Assembly (NCBI GenBank): GCA_945859605.1
Contig: OX243816.1
Span: 23,870,864-23,934,863 of the forward strand
DNA length: 64,000 nt
Source of the DNA: Lumbricus rubellus
Taxonomy: Eukaryota; Annelida; Clitellata; Crassiclitellata; Lumbricidae
Reading direction: 5' to 3'
Shown here: positions 32,632 to 44,900 of the stretch, piece after piece
Layout: the number at the start of each line of letters is the position of its first letter
How positions within the stretch are numbered: the stretch's first letter is position 1
Program-made: the position numbers and the translations under genes
Notes under the pieces: model-generated
The model's database searches: none
Seen by the model: only the letters and a program-made list of their open reading frames with translations
Told to the model about the DNA's origin: nothing

Positions 32632-32885
32632 CTAATTCTTATGTCTAACGTCATCACATGAAAACACTCACTTGCCATGGGTCAGTATCGACATGAGATA
32701 GAGGAGATGAAGCAAGGCTAATAACAGAAGCTGGCCACTTTACAAAGTGCATAAAATGCAGGATTGGCGTTGTTTGGACGATTGCGTAGGATGTTGGAGA
32801 CGAACAGCGTTTCAACGAGAAATAAATACTTAACTGTAGATGACATTTGTCACTCCAATGCTGATGTATGAATCTGAGTATTTGT

Positions 32886-33030
32886 TCATTCATTCAATCA
32901 TTATGGGGGTTTATTTAGCACCCCTTTGAGATTACCACTCAGGAGCGCTCCTGACCCAACCTCGGCTGAAAAGGATGGTTATAAGGTTGCGATAAAATGC
33001 ACAGTCTAAGCAAATCCGAGGCATAAGGGA
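32886..33030 (-). mobile_element. LINE 3'-tail remnant, minus strand
   Basis: Parallels 15105-15250: cattcattcaatcattatg, accactcaggagcgctcctg, gataaaatgca. Confidence 0.6.
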
Positions 33031-33058
33031 TACATAGAAGGATGAAAGGAGAATTCTT

Positions 33059-33260
33059 GTGGCAGAAATGAGCTTGCTAAGAAGAACAGTGAGAAAGACC
33101 AGACATGATAAGATTTGTAATGAGGTAATTCCGAAGGAGTTGTGGCAGAGGGAATCACTGGTCGATATGATCAGAAAAAGACCTGACATCGGTTGGTCAT
33201 GTGACTCGTGTGGTCAGAATGACGAAAATAGACTACCAGCAAGACAGACAAATGGAATCA
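33059..33260 (+). mobile_element. LINE ORF2 C-terminal fragment
   Basis: Encodes MSLLRRTVRKTRHDKICNEV, then WGHV-like text after a frameshift and NRLPARQTNGII, typical of the non-LTR retrotransposon C-terminus. Confidence 0.65.
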
Positions 33261-33838
33261 TCTGGTAGAAACTTCATCATCAGCACACACTCAAAGAAAG
33301 AGAAAAAAATATAGCATTATCTTATACAGCCTTTAATTAGCTATCTGTCACCTTAAGCTATGCTGTACAAAACTGTTAAAGAATACCTGGTACTTTCTTT
33401 ATCATGTAGGTAAACTGCCAATTTATTCTGTTTAAACATTTCAGATTACCTCACCGTGAAACCTTTAATGACAAGATGCAGTTGTATTATTGTGATCGGT
33501 AGCTTCTATTATCTATCTCGTTCCACAATGATAAGTCTAGCAACAATAACGAATTTAAATACTTCAAGTCCTCATAGAAAGCAATTTCCTGTGGTAAACA
33601 GGAAACCAATACAAAGATTTAAGCAAAGGGTTAAATTTTCATATTTTGGCAGATTAATTATGGACTGTACTAGCCAAAAAGTTCAGAGCTTTGGCCATGT
33701 TTGGCTTAAATTTAATACCAACAAGTACCAGTAATCAAGGCCACTATCACAAATGTCCTGGAAAACATGGGGACATAATTATTGCCTAATTTTGTGTATG
33801 TCACAAGTGTACATAAATATAAAGTTCATTTACATATA
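33261..33838. other. Intergenic, unassigned
   Basis: A 92-residue frame (33456-33734, +) resembles no family I recognise. Otherwise nothing seen. Confidence 0.35.
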
Positions 33839-34245
33839 CACTGTGTCCCAATAAATCGGGCACCCTTTTTATAATGTGAATAAAACTGGTAAATATTCAT
33901 CGATTGTCAAAATTTAAAAACTGTTTTTATCCTGAGATAATTATCTACAAATTGGTAATTTATAAACGGCCATCACTAAAAAATTACGTCATAATGACGT
34001 CGTTAATTTACATATCGAAACCTTTAATGTCAACAAAAATCGTTGTGTTCGGTACTTAACATTTGAATTCTCTGATGCAAATGACGTAACTGTGACGTCA
34101 ATATTCATGCCAGAAACTTCATATTTGAATCAGTGTAAGATAATTATCTCAGGATAAAAACAGTTTTGAAATTTTGAAAATCGATTAAGATTTACCTGTT
34201 TTATTTACATTATAAAAAGGGTGCCCGATTTATTGGGACACAGTG
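33839..34245. mobile_element. Mariner-type MITE, 407 bp
   Basis: Termini CACTGTGTCCCAATAAATCG / its inverse, flanked by TA, with long inverted arms (gggcaccctttttataatgt). No transposase. It contains two tgacgtc sites near its centre, like 28015-28963. Confidence 0.88.
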
Positions 34246-34817
34246 TATATGGCCAATAAAGCCACATGTGGCAAAGTGGATCATAGAACTCTGCTCAAAA
34301 CACACGTTCAGCTTCTCTTAAGTAGCTACTTTTTGCTCAGTTAGATCGTCATTTGCAATATGACTTTCTTTGACAGATCTTGAAAAGGTTCATTACATTA
34401 TGAATCCCTCTCTCACTAAAGTCAATTCTTCCATCAGATCACATATTAAAGCATCAGATCAAGAAGCTGAAACAAACACACAATTTCACACAAATTACAT
34501 TACACACAAAATTGCAACATGTCTCATCAATTTTTGAGTAAATTTGTTTAGCTAAAGAATAAAATGCACAGTTGTTATTATTAAAATAAAGTGCATCTCA
34601 TTTCAGTGAGGATGAGAATAGATGCTTTGAAATAAAGAATCACCAGTTTTCTGTGTTGGCATATAACCTTGTTATATCTAAAAGCATAATTGAAAAACTA
34701 ACTGTTTAGATCTAGTTTTGGTTTAATTCTGCAATACAACAGAGTAGGTATGTGAATAGATGCATTTAGATAAAGAATCACCTAAATATATTTTCATTAT
34801 TAGCATATAACCTTGTT

Positions 34818-36064
34818 CAGGGCCGGCCTTAGCTATAGGCAAAGTAGGCAGTTGCCTAGGGCGCCGCAGCCTTTGGGGGGCGCTGCGGCACCGGCGAATT
34901 TATTTTTTTTACACTAGGCCTATATTGTTTTAAACTCAAGAGTCAAGACTTTCGCTAATGGAAAGAATTTAAAATAGCCTAATTATTGATTTCATTGACC
35001 TGTTCAGGCTGGCCTAATTCAATTTCAAGGACTGCATACATTTTATATCGACAAATAAAATTCAATTTTTAACGGCATTCCATACTCTTTGCTTTAGGAG
35101 ACAGACGTTAGAATACGCGATGCTCAATTTCGACAGTAAAGATATTGCAAGAAATGAAATGTATGCAATGGCAGTGAACCTTGCTGAGTAGGCCTGTGAA
35201 GATGAGATTACAACATTTTGGCCTACAATCTGCCCTTTAGTCAGATTTAAATAAATAGTCTAGTAGGGACGACCATGTTTTCAAGAAAGGGTCAGTAACT
35301 GAGGCAGGGCCGACCTTATAATAGGCATAGGCAAAGCAGGCAGTTGCATGAGGCGCCAAGTTCTAGGGGCGCCATTTCCATCAAAGAGGGTGCCATTTCA
35401 AAAAGAGTTCATTTTAATATTTTTTTAACTTATACCATTCTCCACAAAATTGAATATTATCTAGCCTTCAGTGTACTAAAAAAGAAATTAGAATGAATTA
35501 CTCAGTTGAGCGTACAAGGCCGTAGTTATGGGGATGTTTTGGGTGTTTGAACACCCCCGAAATGAAATAATGTAGAAATGAAATAATTATGCATTTTCTA
35601 GCACATATAAATAGACAGACGCCATAATTATTTACATGCGTGCATGCAAACTGCATGTAGGCCTATACATGCTTGATCGTAATCATAATTGCAATCAAGT
35701 ATTTATATAGCGCCATCTGAAGTCAGTGTGTAATGTAATTTTGAGCAGAAAATAGTCGAAAATCGCGGAAATAGTGTTTTTGGACGTCAGAAAATTCGAC
35801 GACTAACGATAGTTGTCAGAAAAATTTTCCCAAAAAGTCGACCGCAGCGTGTACGCACCCCAAAATTCAAGGTCAAGAAAACATCCCCGAAATAAAATCC
35901 TGGCTATCCTTGTGAGCGTATACCGGCTCTGGCTAATTCATGTTTAGATTCTGACGTGGGCTGAACAATTGAGTGGGAATCTAAGGGCGCCAAATGCAGG
36001 CCTATGCCTGGGGCGCCAAATGTATGCCTTGCCTAGGGCGCCATTTGGGCTAAGGCCGGCCCTG
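34818..36064. mobile_element. hAT-type element, 1,247 bp, with nested insertion
   Basis: Termini CAGGGCCGGCCTTAGC / GCTAAGGCCGGCCCTG with a perfect 8-bp duplication ACCTTGTT (34810-34817, 36065-36072). A second left-end-like sequence (cagggccgacctt, 35305) suggests a partial internal copy. Contains the hAT MITE at 35515-35912. Confidence 0.88.
35515..35912. mobile_element. hAT-type MITE nested in 34818-36064
   Basis: Begins CAAGGCCGTAG and ends CTATCCTTG, with a perfect 8-bp duplication TGAGCGTA (35507-35514, 35913-35920). Confidence 0.82.
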
Positions 36065-36259
36065 ACCTTGTTATATATAAAAAACCATAATTGGAAACTA
36101 TATATATCTATTTTTCGTTTAATTCTGAAATATGACAGGCCACAACAGAAAGCACTGTGCTATTGTAACAATACCGGTAAGTCATTTACAATAACAGCAG
36201 AGTACAGGAACGTGTTCAGTTGTGAAATTTATGAGATCCACAACATTCCACACACCTGA

Positions 36260-36440
36260 CGTTTTGTTAGTGTTACGGTCAGGTGTCCGTCAGCAGTACT
36301 TCTGTCTCCCTGTTGAACGGTTTTGAACATATCTACAGAACGAAAACTTTCTTTCCTCAAAGAATTAAGTTACTGTTGAAAATGCCTAACTGCGTCAATT
36401 CCAATTTTCTTCAGATCTTCAGATTAGAAAGTAATTGAGT
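36260..36440 (-). mobile_element. LINE 3'-end fragment, minus strand (tentative)
   Basis: Minus-strand frame EDLKKIGIDAVRHFQQ resembles the VREDLK..G region of LINE ORF2 C-termini. Short and decayed. Confidence 0.35.
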
Positions 36441-36814
36441 GGGATAAGTTTGAAACTGTAATTAACATCTAATGGCAATCCAACTGGAAAAGTATGCCAA
36501 ATGATTCTGGGAAGTGTTGCCTAGTACCAGGTACCTTTAACATAAACTTCCAAGTCTCCTTGGAGGCATTTTGACTCAAGCATAATCTCCTGGCTTGAAG
36601 TAATCCATTCCATTTCCAGAGGAGGAGGAGAGTCTGCCATATAGATGTCAATAACTATCTTCTTTCTTCAATCTGATAGACTTCGAGTTTGATTCTATCA
36701 TGTCTCCTATCTCTTCTTCTGCTCTCCTTGACTGCATCATCTGGTGACTGGGGACATAGTCAGGCAGTCAGGCTTAAATTCAAGGTGAGGCAACTCCGAG
36801 AGACATCTTGTTTT

Positions 36815-36829
36815 ATTGTTTATTAACTT
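36815..36829 (-). promoter_or_regulatory. Possible poly(A) signals for calpain copy 2
   Basis: Read on the minus strand, two overlapping signals occur (AATAAACAATAAAAC). Just upstream lies a pyrimidine-rich, phase-compatible acceptor (gacctttttcag) opening a short frame that ends in a stop. It could be a terminal exon, but the encoded residues do not resemble EF5. Confidence 0.3.
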
Positions 36830-37399
36830 GCATGTCACATCAGTGTTCACATAGCAATATTATACATTTGCAATGTAATACAAGAAAATTCATAAACATA
36901 ACATTAATGCAGGTCAATGACACAGCTGAAAAAGGTCTAAAACAGGGGTTTTCAAACCACTGGGGGTTGTTGCCAAAGGGTCCGCAAAGCAGGTCCAGAA
37001 AAACAATAAAAAAAATAGTACATTTGCAATGTTTTCATTATCATCTAAAATTATATAAAAAAATAACTGAGCCATAAAACAACTGAGCTATAAAAACATC
37101 TGAGCTATCTATGGTTATTACTTACTGATGTCTAGTAACAACCTGTTTTTGCTCATTAAACGAATATATAATTATACATAACATTAGTTCCTTCTGGTGC
37201 TATTTTAGTGCACGTTAGTGTAATTGTGACGTACCAACCGAGACGCCATTGCTGCTAGACTAGGGTGACCATACGTCCCGGGACATGTCCCGGTTTTTTG
37301 TGGTGGGTCCCGGTAACTTAGGTAAAAGGGCAAAATTGTCCCGGTTTTTGACAAGGAAAAGAAATTGTAAACGTGGTTATTGGGAACGTCAGTTCTTTG

Positions 37400-37630
37400 T
37401 CCATCGACTGACTGTATATACAGCATAGAAAACAGCCTGATGACGGGATTGATGGAGGGGAAAAGAAGTAGAGGAAGATCTAGAACGGCATGGATAGACA
37501 ACGTCTTGGAATGGACTGAACTTTCGGGGAGGAGACTAATGAACATCGCAGGAGATAGACAATTGTGGAAGATGCTGATCCATTCGTGCAGCCAACCGTC
37601 GCAGAGCGACGATGGCGAAATGACATGACA
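37400..37630 (+). mobile_element. LINE ORF2 C-terminal fragment
   Basis: Encodes GKRSRGRSRTAWIDNVLEWT and then AGDRQLWK, the classic basic tail of non-LTR ORF2. It lies 73 bp beyond the end of exon e17. Confidence 0.8.
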
Positions 37631-37702
37631 TTTCTTTGTAAATGACAGAACAAGTAGGCCTAGATACAACTTAATGCAATGAATAAATCTGAGTAATCTT
37701 AC

Positions 37703-37819
37703 CATTGGTAACGGCCACTTTAGCAGCCACTAGCGTAAACTCATCCATTGTCAGCTGGTCGGTCTTTGAACAGAACTTCTTGACTATATTGGCAATATCT
37801 TTCTTTCCCATTTTGACAC
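37703..37819 (-). CDS. Calpain exon e17, copy 2 (EF4)
   Basis: 117 bp, phase 1 to phase 1, acceptor gtttcag, donor gtaaga. Encodes KDIANIVKKFCSKTDQLTMD then EFTLVAAKVAVTN, aligning with EF4 of calpains (LI..Y......DF..F......). The exon for EF5 and the stop should start with two bases completing this phase. Three phase-compatible candidates further left do not resemble EF5. Confidence 0.9.
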
Positions 37820-40800
37820 CTGAAACACAGGCTGACCAGTATGTATGGATTGCAACTAGGACTCATTTTTTAACGATCATTCCTCATAATGCTTCGTCAA
37901 ATATCACAAAGTTCATTTTTTAAATAGGGCTGTCAAAATGATAGACAAACGTGGCCCGGGCACCTGAGCTCATTTTCAGCAGGGCCCAAAGGGTCATTGG
38001 GAAATAACTCAACGGTGGAAAGTTATGTTGTGCACATATATAATTCACATAAATTATGTGTGTATAATTGTATATACACTGTGTCCGCGTTAAAGTAGAA
38101 CCCACAATAAAGTGTCATAACTCGGTCAAAATGTTTAGGATTTGCCTGAAATTTTACACACAACAACAGTGGCCATAGTTACACGAGATCCTAAAGCCGA
38201 TTAGAAATATTCGTGAGTTTGTCAAATTTATGAGCGTTTGAGATGCAGTACCGAAAAATGCAACTTTCCAACATGGAAAAGCTGAAAGGAAGCGAAATTC
38301 AGCTCTAAATGGTGGTCAAAATGTTCTTTTTGTTCGCGAACACACAGCCGTAGACATAGACGCTACTGTTTGATGGTCATGTCGATGATCACCTGGTCAA
38401 ACAGCTGTCACTCTTCAATCAGACGCACCCTACGCTTATCGATGTCATGAATACGGGAACGAAAAACGCGCTACTCCGGTACATGCACCCGGATCGAGGT
38501 CTGGACTGCTAGGCGGCCACAGCTGCGGATATGAAGCCGAGTGTCTTCCGGGACAGCTACTGCACTACCACGTCTATGGTCGTGTGTTCGTGAACAAAAA
38601 TGACATTTTGAGCATCATAATAGCTGAATTTCGCTTCCTTTCAGCTTTTCCATGTTGGAAAGTTGCATTTTTCGGTACTGCATCTCAAACGCTCATAAAT
38701 TTGACAAACTCACGAATATTTCTAATCCGCTTTAGGATCTCGTGTAACTATGGCCACTGTTGTTGTTTTGTAAAATTTCAGGCAAATCCTAAACATTTTG
38801 ACCGAGTTATGACACTTTATTGTGGGTTCTACTTTATCGCGGACACAGTGTATATACATGCACTGAGCTATAGTGCCCCTTCAAGGTTCTACTCAGGAGT
38901 GCTCCCAGATGTAGCTTAAGCATAGCACTAAGAAATTTTGGAGATAACCATAATGTATTTGGCTCTCCATTTAAATGTATGAGGCATAAAAGCAGAAACA
39001 AGAGTTGGTCTCGTATTCTACAACCCACAGAGCTCTCTTTTGTGTGATGAATTTTGTTGTCTTGCCTCCTGTCAAAAGAACTAGACTAGACTAAAACACG
39101 TTATGGTCTTAAATGCTCTGACGACAACGCTGCATTCCCAGTCACTTCTAATACATACTCATCACTAAAATCTTAAGCGCAGAGTATGGATGTTAAACGA
39201 TAACCGGAAATTCGGTTATTGGTTCTGAATCCAATAACCGGTTTTTATAATTTCATCATCATCATCAATATCATTGGGCTCAATGCCCGTATAATTTACC
39301 AAATGATAATCGTATTTATTTTTCTTATCATTATCGCAGTTAAAATGACCAGAAATGATGCGTTTACATGTAGTGTTATTAGATTGTTTTCGAAATTTTG
39401 TCGAATATGGTCGGCAGTCGGGCACAAAGATTTTAAAAGGGAGGAAGATAGTCTACTTTTAAAATGATATTGGCTGGCGGCACCGCGGCAGTGCGAAAGA
39501 GGTTGTGCAAGGGCTAATGGTAAATTCCATAGTCTCTCAGACTCGCAGCAAAATGTTCCAATTTTAGCTGATGACTTTAGCATATAGTCCGGTCAGTAAA
39601 GTAAAAAAACGCTGCTTTATTATGGGAAACAAATTTTGCACGAAAAGCTTTGGTAGAAATGCTAAGAAAATGCGATATGGGGAAATATTTAATTTTTGAC
39701 ATTTCTTTTTGAGCAGACAACCAACAGCTACCGTAATGAGTCTGTTTACATTTAAAAGACTGGCGGAAATACAATTTATCTGCTGGAAACACAGTGAAAT
39801 TACCGATTTAAAAAAAGATATCGATTATATTTATTATCAGAACTATGTAAATTTCGATCTTGGAGACAAAAACTAAAATTTTATGCAATAACTCCGCAGT
39901 GTGTGGTCGATAACAATCCTGCATTTAAGGCCACCCCCATAACCCATAGGCGATGACTAAGCGAAACACTATACGCAATTTTTACGCATGGTCATAATTT
40001 GTAGACAGGAACATTTTGCCAAGAGACTATGGATTGACCAGAAACCCTTGCGTCGCGCAGTCTTGTCAATTGTAACTAGTGATGTGAGCGTGAAATATTT
40101 CATTTGAAATATTTCATTTCTGACAGTTTTTTTTGAAATATTTCAACGCAAAAAAAACCCGGTTTTTTTACATGTATGTTTTTTTTACATCTCTAGTTGA
40201 CGATGATAACAAAGATGATGACATGGACGATGATGAATAACAATGAGGAAATCTTGTAACTGACAGATTTTAGCAGTATAATTACTATTAATGATGGTTT
40301 ACTCTGTCTGACTGATAGTACTATAATACTATTTATGTTTGTGTTCTATGTTCTATTCTTAGAACTTTTTGTAAAATTTTGTTTGCCGGTTTATTATCGA
40401 GTCTAGTTGACATAGTATTTGTGATTTATAATTTGTCTTGTAAAGTCACTAAAGTGTTTCGAATTCTATACAATTGACTGTGTCCTTGGCTAGCAGAATT
40501 TAGCTAAAATCACATTTATTTCATTTATGACAAAACAAGTGATAATAATAATAAATGTTAAGCATAACAATGAACAATAACATCTAGCCTACTTTATTAG
40601 ATCAAACTGTAATTTGTGACATTTGGTGAATAAAACATGTTTTTCAACATATAATGTAACTCTCATAAAAGTCATTCTTAAAAACAGGTAATTAGAAATA
40701 AATTGAGTATCTCGAGTGTAGTGTTATAGTGTTGAGCACACTTCTATATGGAGCTGAGACGTGGCCAATGACGGTGGCAAATGGAAAGCGATTGGAGGCG

Positions 40801-41863
40801 GCACATCATAGATGGCTGAGACGAATTCTACACATCTCATGGAAAGACAAAATAACAAATAAAAGCATCAGAGAAAGAACTGGACAGGAAAAAAATGGAG
40901 ATTATCATCAGAAAGAAGCGACTAAAGTGGATGGGGCAATTGGGGCATGTAACAAGAATGGAGCAAGAGAGGAGAGCAAAACAAGCAACAATCTGGACAC
41001 CGGAGGGAAGACGTGGTAGAGGGAGGCCGAGGAAGAACTGGATGGAGACTGTACGGGAGGATTTGCAGGGTCTGGAGATGACGTGGAACGATGCTGTCGA
41101 GGTGGCGATGGATAGAGTGGAGTGGAGAAGCTGCGTTGCCCGATGTGCAGAGCTGCACGGGAAGGACTAAGGTTCTAAGGTAATCTCGAGGATGGTCATC
41201 ACTAACACAATAATGCATATAATACAGGGGTGTCAAAGAGCTGGCCCGCGGGCCATTTCTGGCCTGCCGATGATTTTTTTCTGGCCCGCGGAACCTTCCC
41301 AAAAGATTACAAAATTAGAGGATAAAAGTTCAAATTTTTAAATTTTACAGTCAGTGCCAAATATCTTGCAAATCTTCATGATTTATTGTATGTAAACCTA
41401 TATAGTATGCCTATCTTGTTAGAATATGACTCCATTTTATACATGGATCGATAGAAACAAAAGACAAATTGCTACAGGAGCTTCGACACCCTGGCCCGCC
41501 ACTTGTTAGAAAAACTTCACCCTGGCCCGCCACTTGTTAGAAGATGCTCACCCTGGCCCGCCACTAAAAAAGGTTTGACACCCCTGATATGATATAATAT
41601 GTAATATGAGAAATAAATAAACTGTTATTATGGTTGTAATTAGTTGTAAAATGTAAAGAAAAAAATAATTTGAAATATTTCAAAGAAAACTGAAATATTT
41701 CAAATAAAACTGAAATATTTCATTGAAATATTTCAACGCCAAAAAAAACATGTTTTTTTACATCTCTAATTGTAACCCATCTTCCTCCCTGGTAAAATCT
41801 TTGGTCTGGCAGGTGAGTGCATATTATACATCTTACATTTTAATATATGATGTTTACGGATGA

Positions 41864-41902
<39 letters not shown>

Positions 41903-44900
41903 GGTCTGAAATTTGTGTTCGGTCTGTTCTGCAATCCGATGTCGAGTTACTAGCGAACCGAGTTGCAACCGACCCTGGTCATGGTTGGAAATCACTAATA
42001 GAAAGTTCCTTTTTTGTAGTAAAGACTGAAGACATGGGTGCCCGCACATAGGGGAAGTGCCCCCTGGAATGTTGAAACCTATTTTTCTAACTACAACTTT
42101 TTGGTTTTTAACAAATTTCTGTGCACTAAATAACTATATTCATAATAAAAATTATAAAAAGGTGAAACTGAGAAGTTTGTATTAAGAAATCTCATGTATG
42201 TTCTTAATTTCCTGCTTTGCATTTTTAACCTCTTGCCACAAAAAAACTTTTACCGTGACCATCGAGTTTTGCCCCCTCCTGCAAAAATTTCTGCGGGCGC
42301 CCATGACTGAAGACACGTGTTTATTATGAAAATCTTTGATTTATGTTGAATTATAAAGATTTATTAGAAACATACAGTGTAAATTATGTTCATTTTGAAT
42401 TTCTAATTATAAAATAAAAAACGTCATTGATACTGGATTGTATTACATAGGCCTACATTGCGTTATGCAATAGCCTACAATAAACATAGATTAATTTGAA
42501 TTACCGGTATATAGTATTTCTGAGAGGCAATTAAAAACCGATAATCGGCTTAAAACCTGATGTTGCAAACTGATAATCGATTGAAAAAACCCTGATATTA
42601 ACATCTATAGCGCAGAGATGGATGAATGAGCAGACAGACTAACCAACAGCAGTTATGGCCTTTTCCAATTCTGTACTGTTCAGTTTGCCTGATGTATCAG
42701 CATCAAAACTTACAAATGACTCCTACAATAAGTAATAAGCAAATACAGTCAACATGAGCAAAATTTAAAAAAAATTTTTAAAAGGAAATCAAAAAGGTAA
42801 AGCATTCAAACTCAAACCTTTTTAGTCACTCATCACTTTTAATCCATTCATTTGGTGTCACAAGCAGGGGTGAAAGGGAGCTGGGTCGGTCCGGATCTGT
42901 GACCCGGCATCGATTTTCGAGACCTGCTGTTGCCGAGTCTCAACAGGGTCGCCAGGTGCCAAAACTGGGTAAAGATGGTAGGATTTTTGATAATTTTGGG
43001 CAAATTACTAAAAAAAAGTTGTCAGAAAAATTTACGGGTCAAAGGCGTGCTCGTCCGCCAAAGACAGACCCGGCAACTTTTCCAAACCACTTTCAGAAGA
43101 GCTAATTTTTCAGGTTGCAGAGCTCAGACTTTACTAACTTCTAGAGCCTTTACAGATGTGCTTCTAACATTGTCACATAATTCCAGTTTTTAAGTCATTG
43201 CATTGGCTTCTTCTTGAGCAGCCAATTAATTTTAAAACAGTGTACTCTTCTTAAGACCTCTAAGATACTGCATTCTGGTCAATGTATGTTTATGAGTCTT
43301 CTGATTGCTCTCCTTTTGACATACATTGAGCATTGTGCAGGACCTGCAGCAGTGCCTTGCGTTCTTTCGCTGATGAAAGACTAAATGCATGAAGATGCAT
43401 AGTTCCAGTGTCTCTTTCTCTTTGAACACAATGTCTTCTGTCTCATAGGAATAACTCTCAGAATTGACCAGATTGCAATTATATTTCTCAAAGACATCAG
43501 CTAACATATAGTAACAACCTAAAAATTGGATGGAGCTTCTTCCAGCATCAAAAGACATCAAAGTCAATATGGGCTATTGGGCTTCCTTTCAAAGCTTCTT
43601 GAGCGGGTCGTTGGTGTCCAGCTAACCAAGTTCCTGCCATCAGCCGGCCTTCTTCCAGTTCGTCAATCAGCCTACAGGAAATACCATTCGACCAAGATCG
43701 CTCTCCTTAAAGTTGAAACAGAACTTACAGAAACGATCAATTCGGGCAACCACGCCTTGCTATGATATGATGGACCATGATGTTCTGGTCGAGTGCTTGT
43801 CAAGGATGTATGAGATCCGCTCAACCTCGCTTGACTGGCTTCGCTCTTATCTCTCTGAGGCCATCAGCGCTGAAGAGGCAAGGGCAACCAAAAGTCTTAA
43901 AAATGAAGAGGCTGAAAGATATGAAGGAATAAAAGCTGAATTGCTGAAGAATGGAGGTGGTAAAACAATGATAGAACAACTGACAAAGTTATGCAACAGC
44001 ATAATGTTGGTAGGCAGAGTACCAGAGGCAAGCAAAGAGGCATCATCATCACAATCCCCAAAAAGGGAGATTTTGTGGGAATGCAACAACTGGAGAGGCA
44101 TCATTCTATTGTCAATGCCAGGGCAGATAATGGCTACGGTGATGTTAAATCGTATGCGATCTGCTATGGATGACAGACTACAACACGAAAAGAAAGGATT
44201 TAACTATGTGTTATGATTTAACTCAGTGTACTGCTGATAGAACAGCTCATGCTTAACACTTTGACGATGAGCGCGTACTAAAAGTAACTGGGACCAATGT
44301 ATTTTGTTGGTGTTAAATTAAATAGGACAAATTCTAAAAGGAAATGTTTACAGAAATCATTCCACCATCAAAGATCATGATGCGTATTACTGACTATTAC
44401 TCCTACCTGATAGAGCTTCACTCTGCGCCAGATCTTGCGACATTCATTCTTCTTCAGTAGAGATTTCTTATCTCCCTGAACACCGGACTTGTTAAGGCTA
44501 AATCTTTACTAAACACAATTGAAAAACATCAAAAACTCAAACTCATCAGCCATTTTAACCAAATAAAAGAGCAGTCTGTTGTCCTAACAAAGTTATTAAC
44601 TAAGTGAGTATAAACGAATCTCTTAAAACACCACAATAACGAACTCTTTGTTTACACAGAAAGTTACCAGAACTCTTGATTTACAGTAGACACTGTACTA
44701 AGATCTCCTGTGCTACACAGAATAATGTTAAAAGGAGTCATGATTACACAAGACAGTTTTACCGGTATATAGGATGCACAGTATGTTATTGTTTTTAATA
44801 TACAGGATATAACTACAAGAACTCTTAATTACAGAGAATCAGTTGACCCATTTCCATTTTAGTGTGTGTCTTTATACCTGCAAATAATGTTCACAACTAT

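Larger units (their letters stand above)
30058..37702 (-). other. Inter-gene region: 3' end of copy 2 and 5' end of copy 1
   Basis: By gene order this 7.6 kb must hold the last exon and 3' UTR of calpain copy 2 and the promoter and first exon(s) of copy 1. Most of it is transposon sequence, listed separately. I could not assign EF5, a start codon or a TATA-like promoter. Non-repeat stretches with no recognisable content include 30627-30970, 31147-31370, 32061-32409 and 34246-34817. Confidence 0.6.
40077..41768. mobile_element. hAT-type element, 1.7 kb, nested
   Basis: Begins TAGTGATGTGA and ends TTACATCTCTA, with a perfect 8-bp duplication ATTGTAAC (40069-40076, 41769-41776). Both ends contain several copies of the palindrome tgaaatatttca. 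It lies inside 39186-42609. Confidence 0.72.
39186..42609. mobile_element. hAT-type element, 3.4 kb, carrying nested elements
   Basis: Termini TATGGATGTTAA / TTAACATCTATA with a perfect 8-bp duplication GCGCAGAG (39178-39185, 42610-42617). The left subterminal palindrome (ataaccggaaattcggttat) is shared with 21790-22366. No hAT transposase was recognised; the interior is largely other insertions. Its right flank lies 34 bp from the donor of exon e16. Confidence 0.82.

Noticed and set aside
32664..32829. Candidate last calpain exon on the minus strand
   Set aside because: Phase fits e17 and a stop follows, and ETLF recalls the EF4-EF5 junction, but the remaining residues show no EF5 pattern and no poly(A) signal follows closely.
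36535..36642. Candidate exon beginning MADSPPPLEMEW on the minus strand
   Set aside because: A phase-compatible acceptor and a donor exist, but the residues match neither EF5 nor a calpain N-terminus and the acceptor is weak.
36943..37090. hAT left end (caggggttttcaaaccactg)
   Set aside because: No matching right end or 8-bp duplication was found, so it was not listed as an element.
37261..37380. Transposon-like start (tagggtgaccatacgtcccg)
   Set aside because: Resembles known hAT-like ends, but no inverse end or target duplication is visible.
43167..43167. Duplication breakpoint
   Set aside because: LINE similarity and calpain splicing continue across it; it only mirrors the window start.
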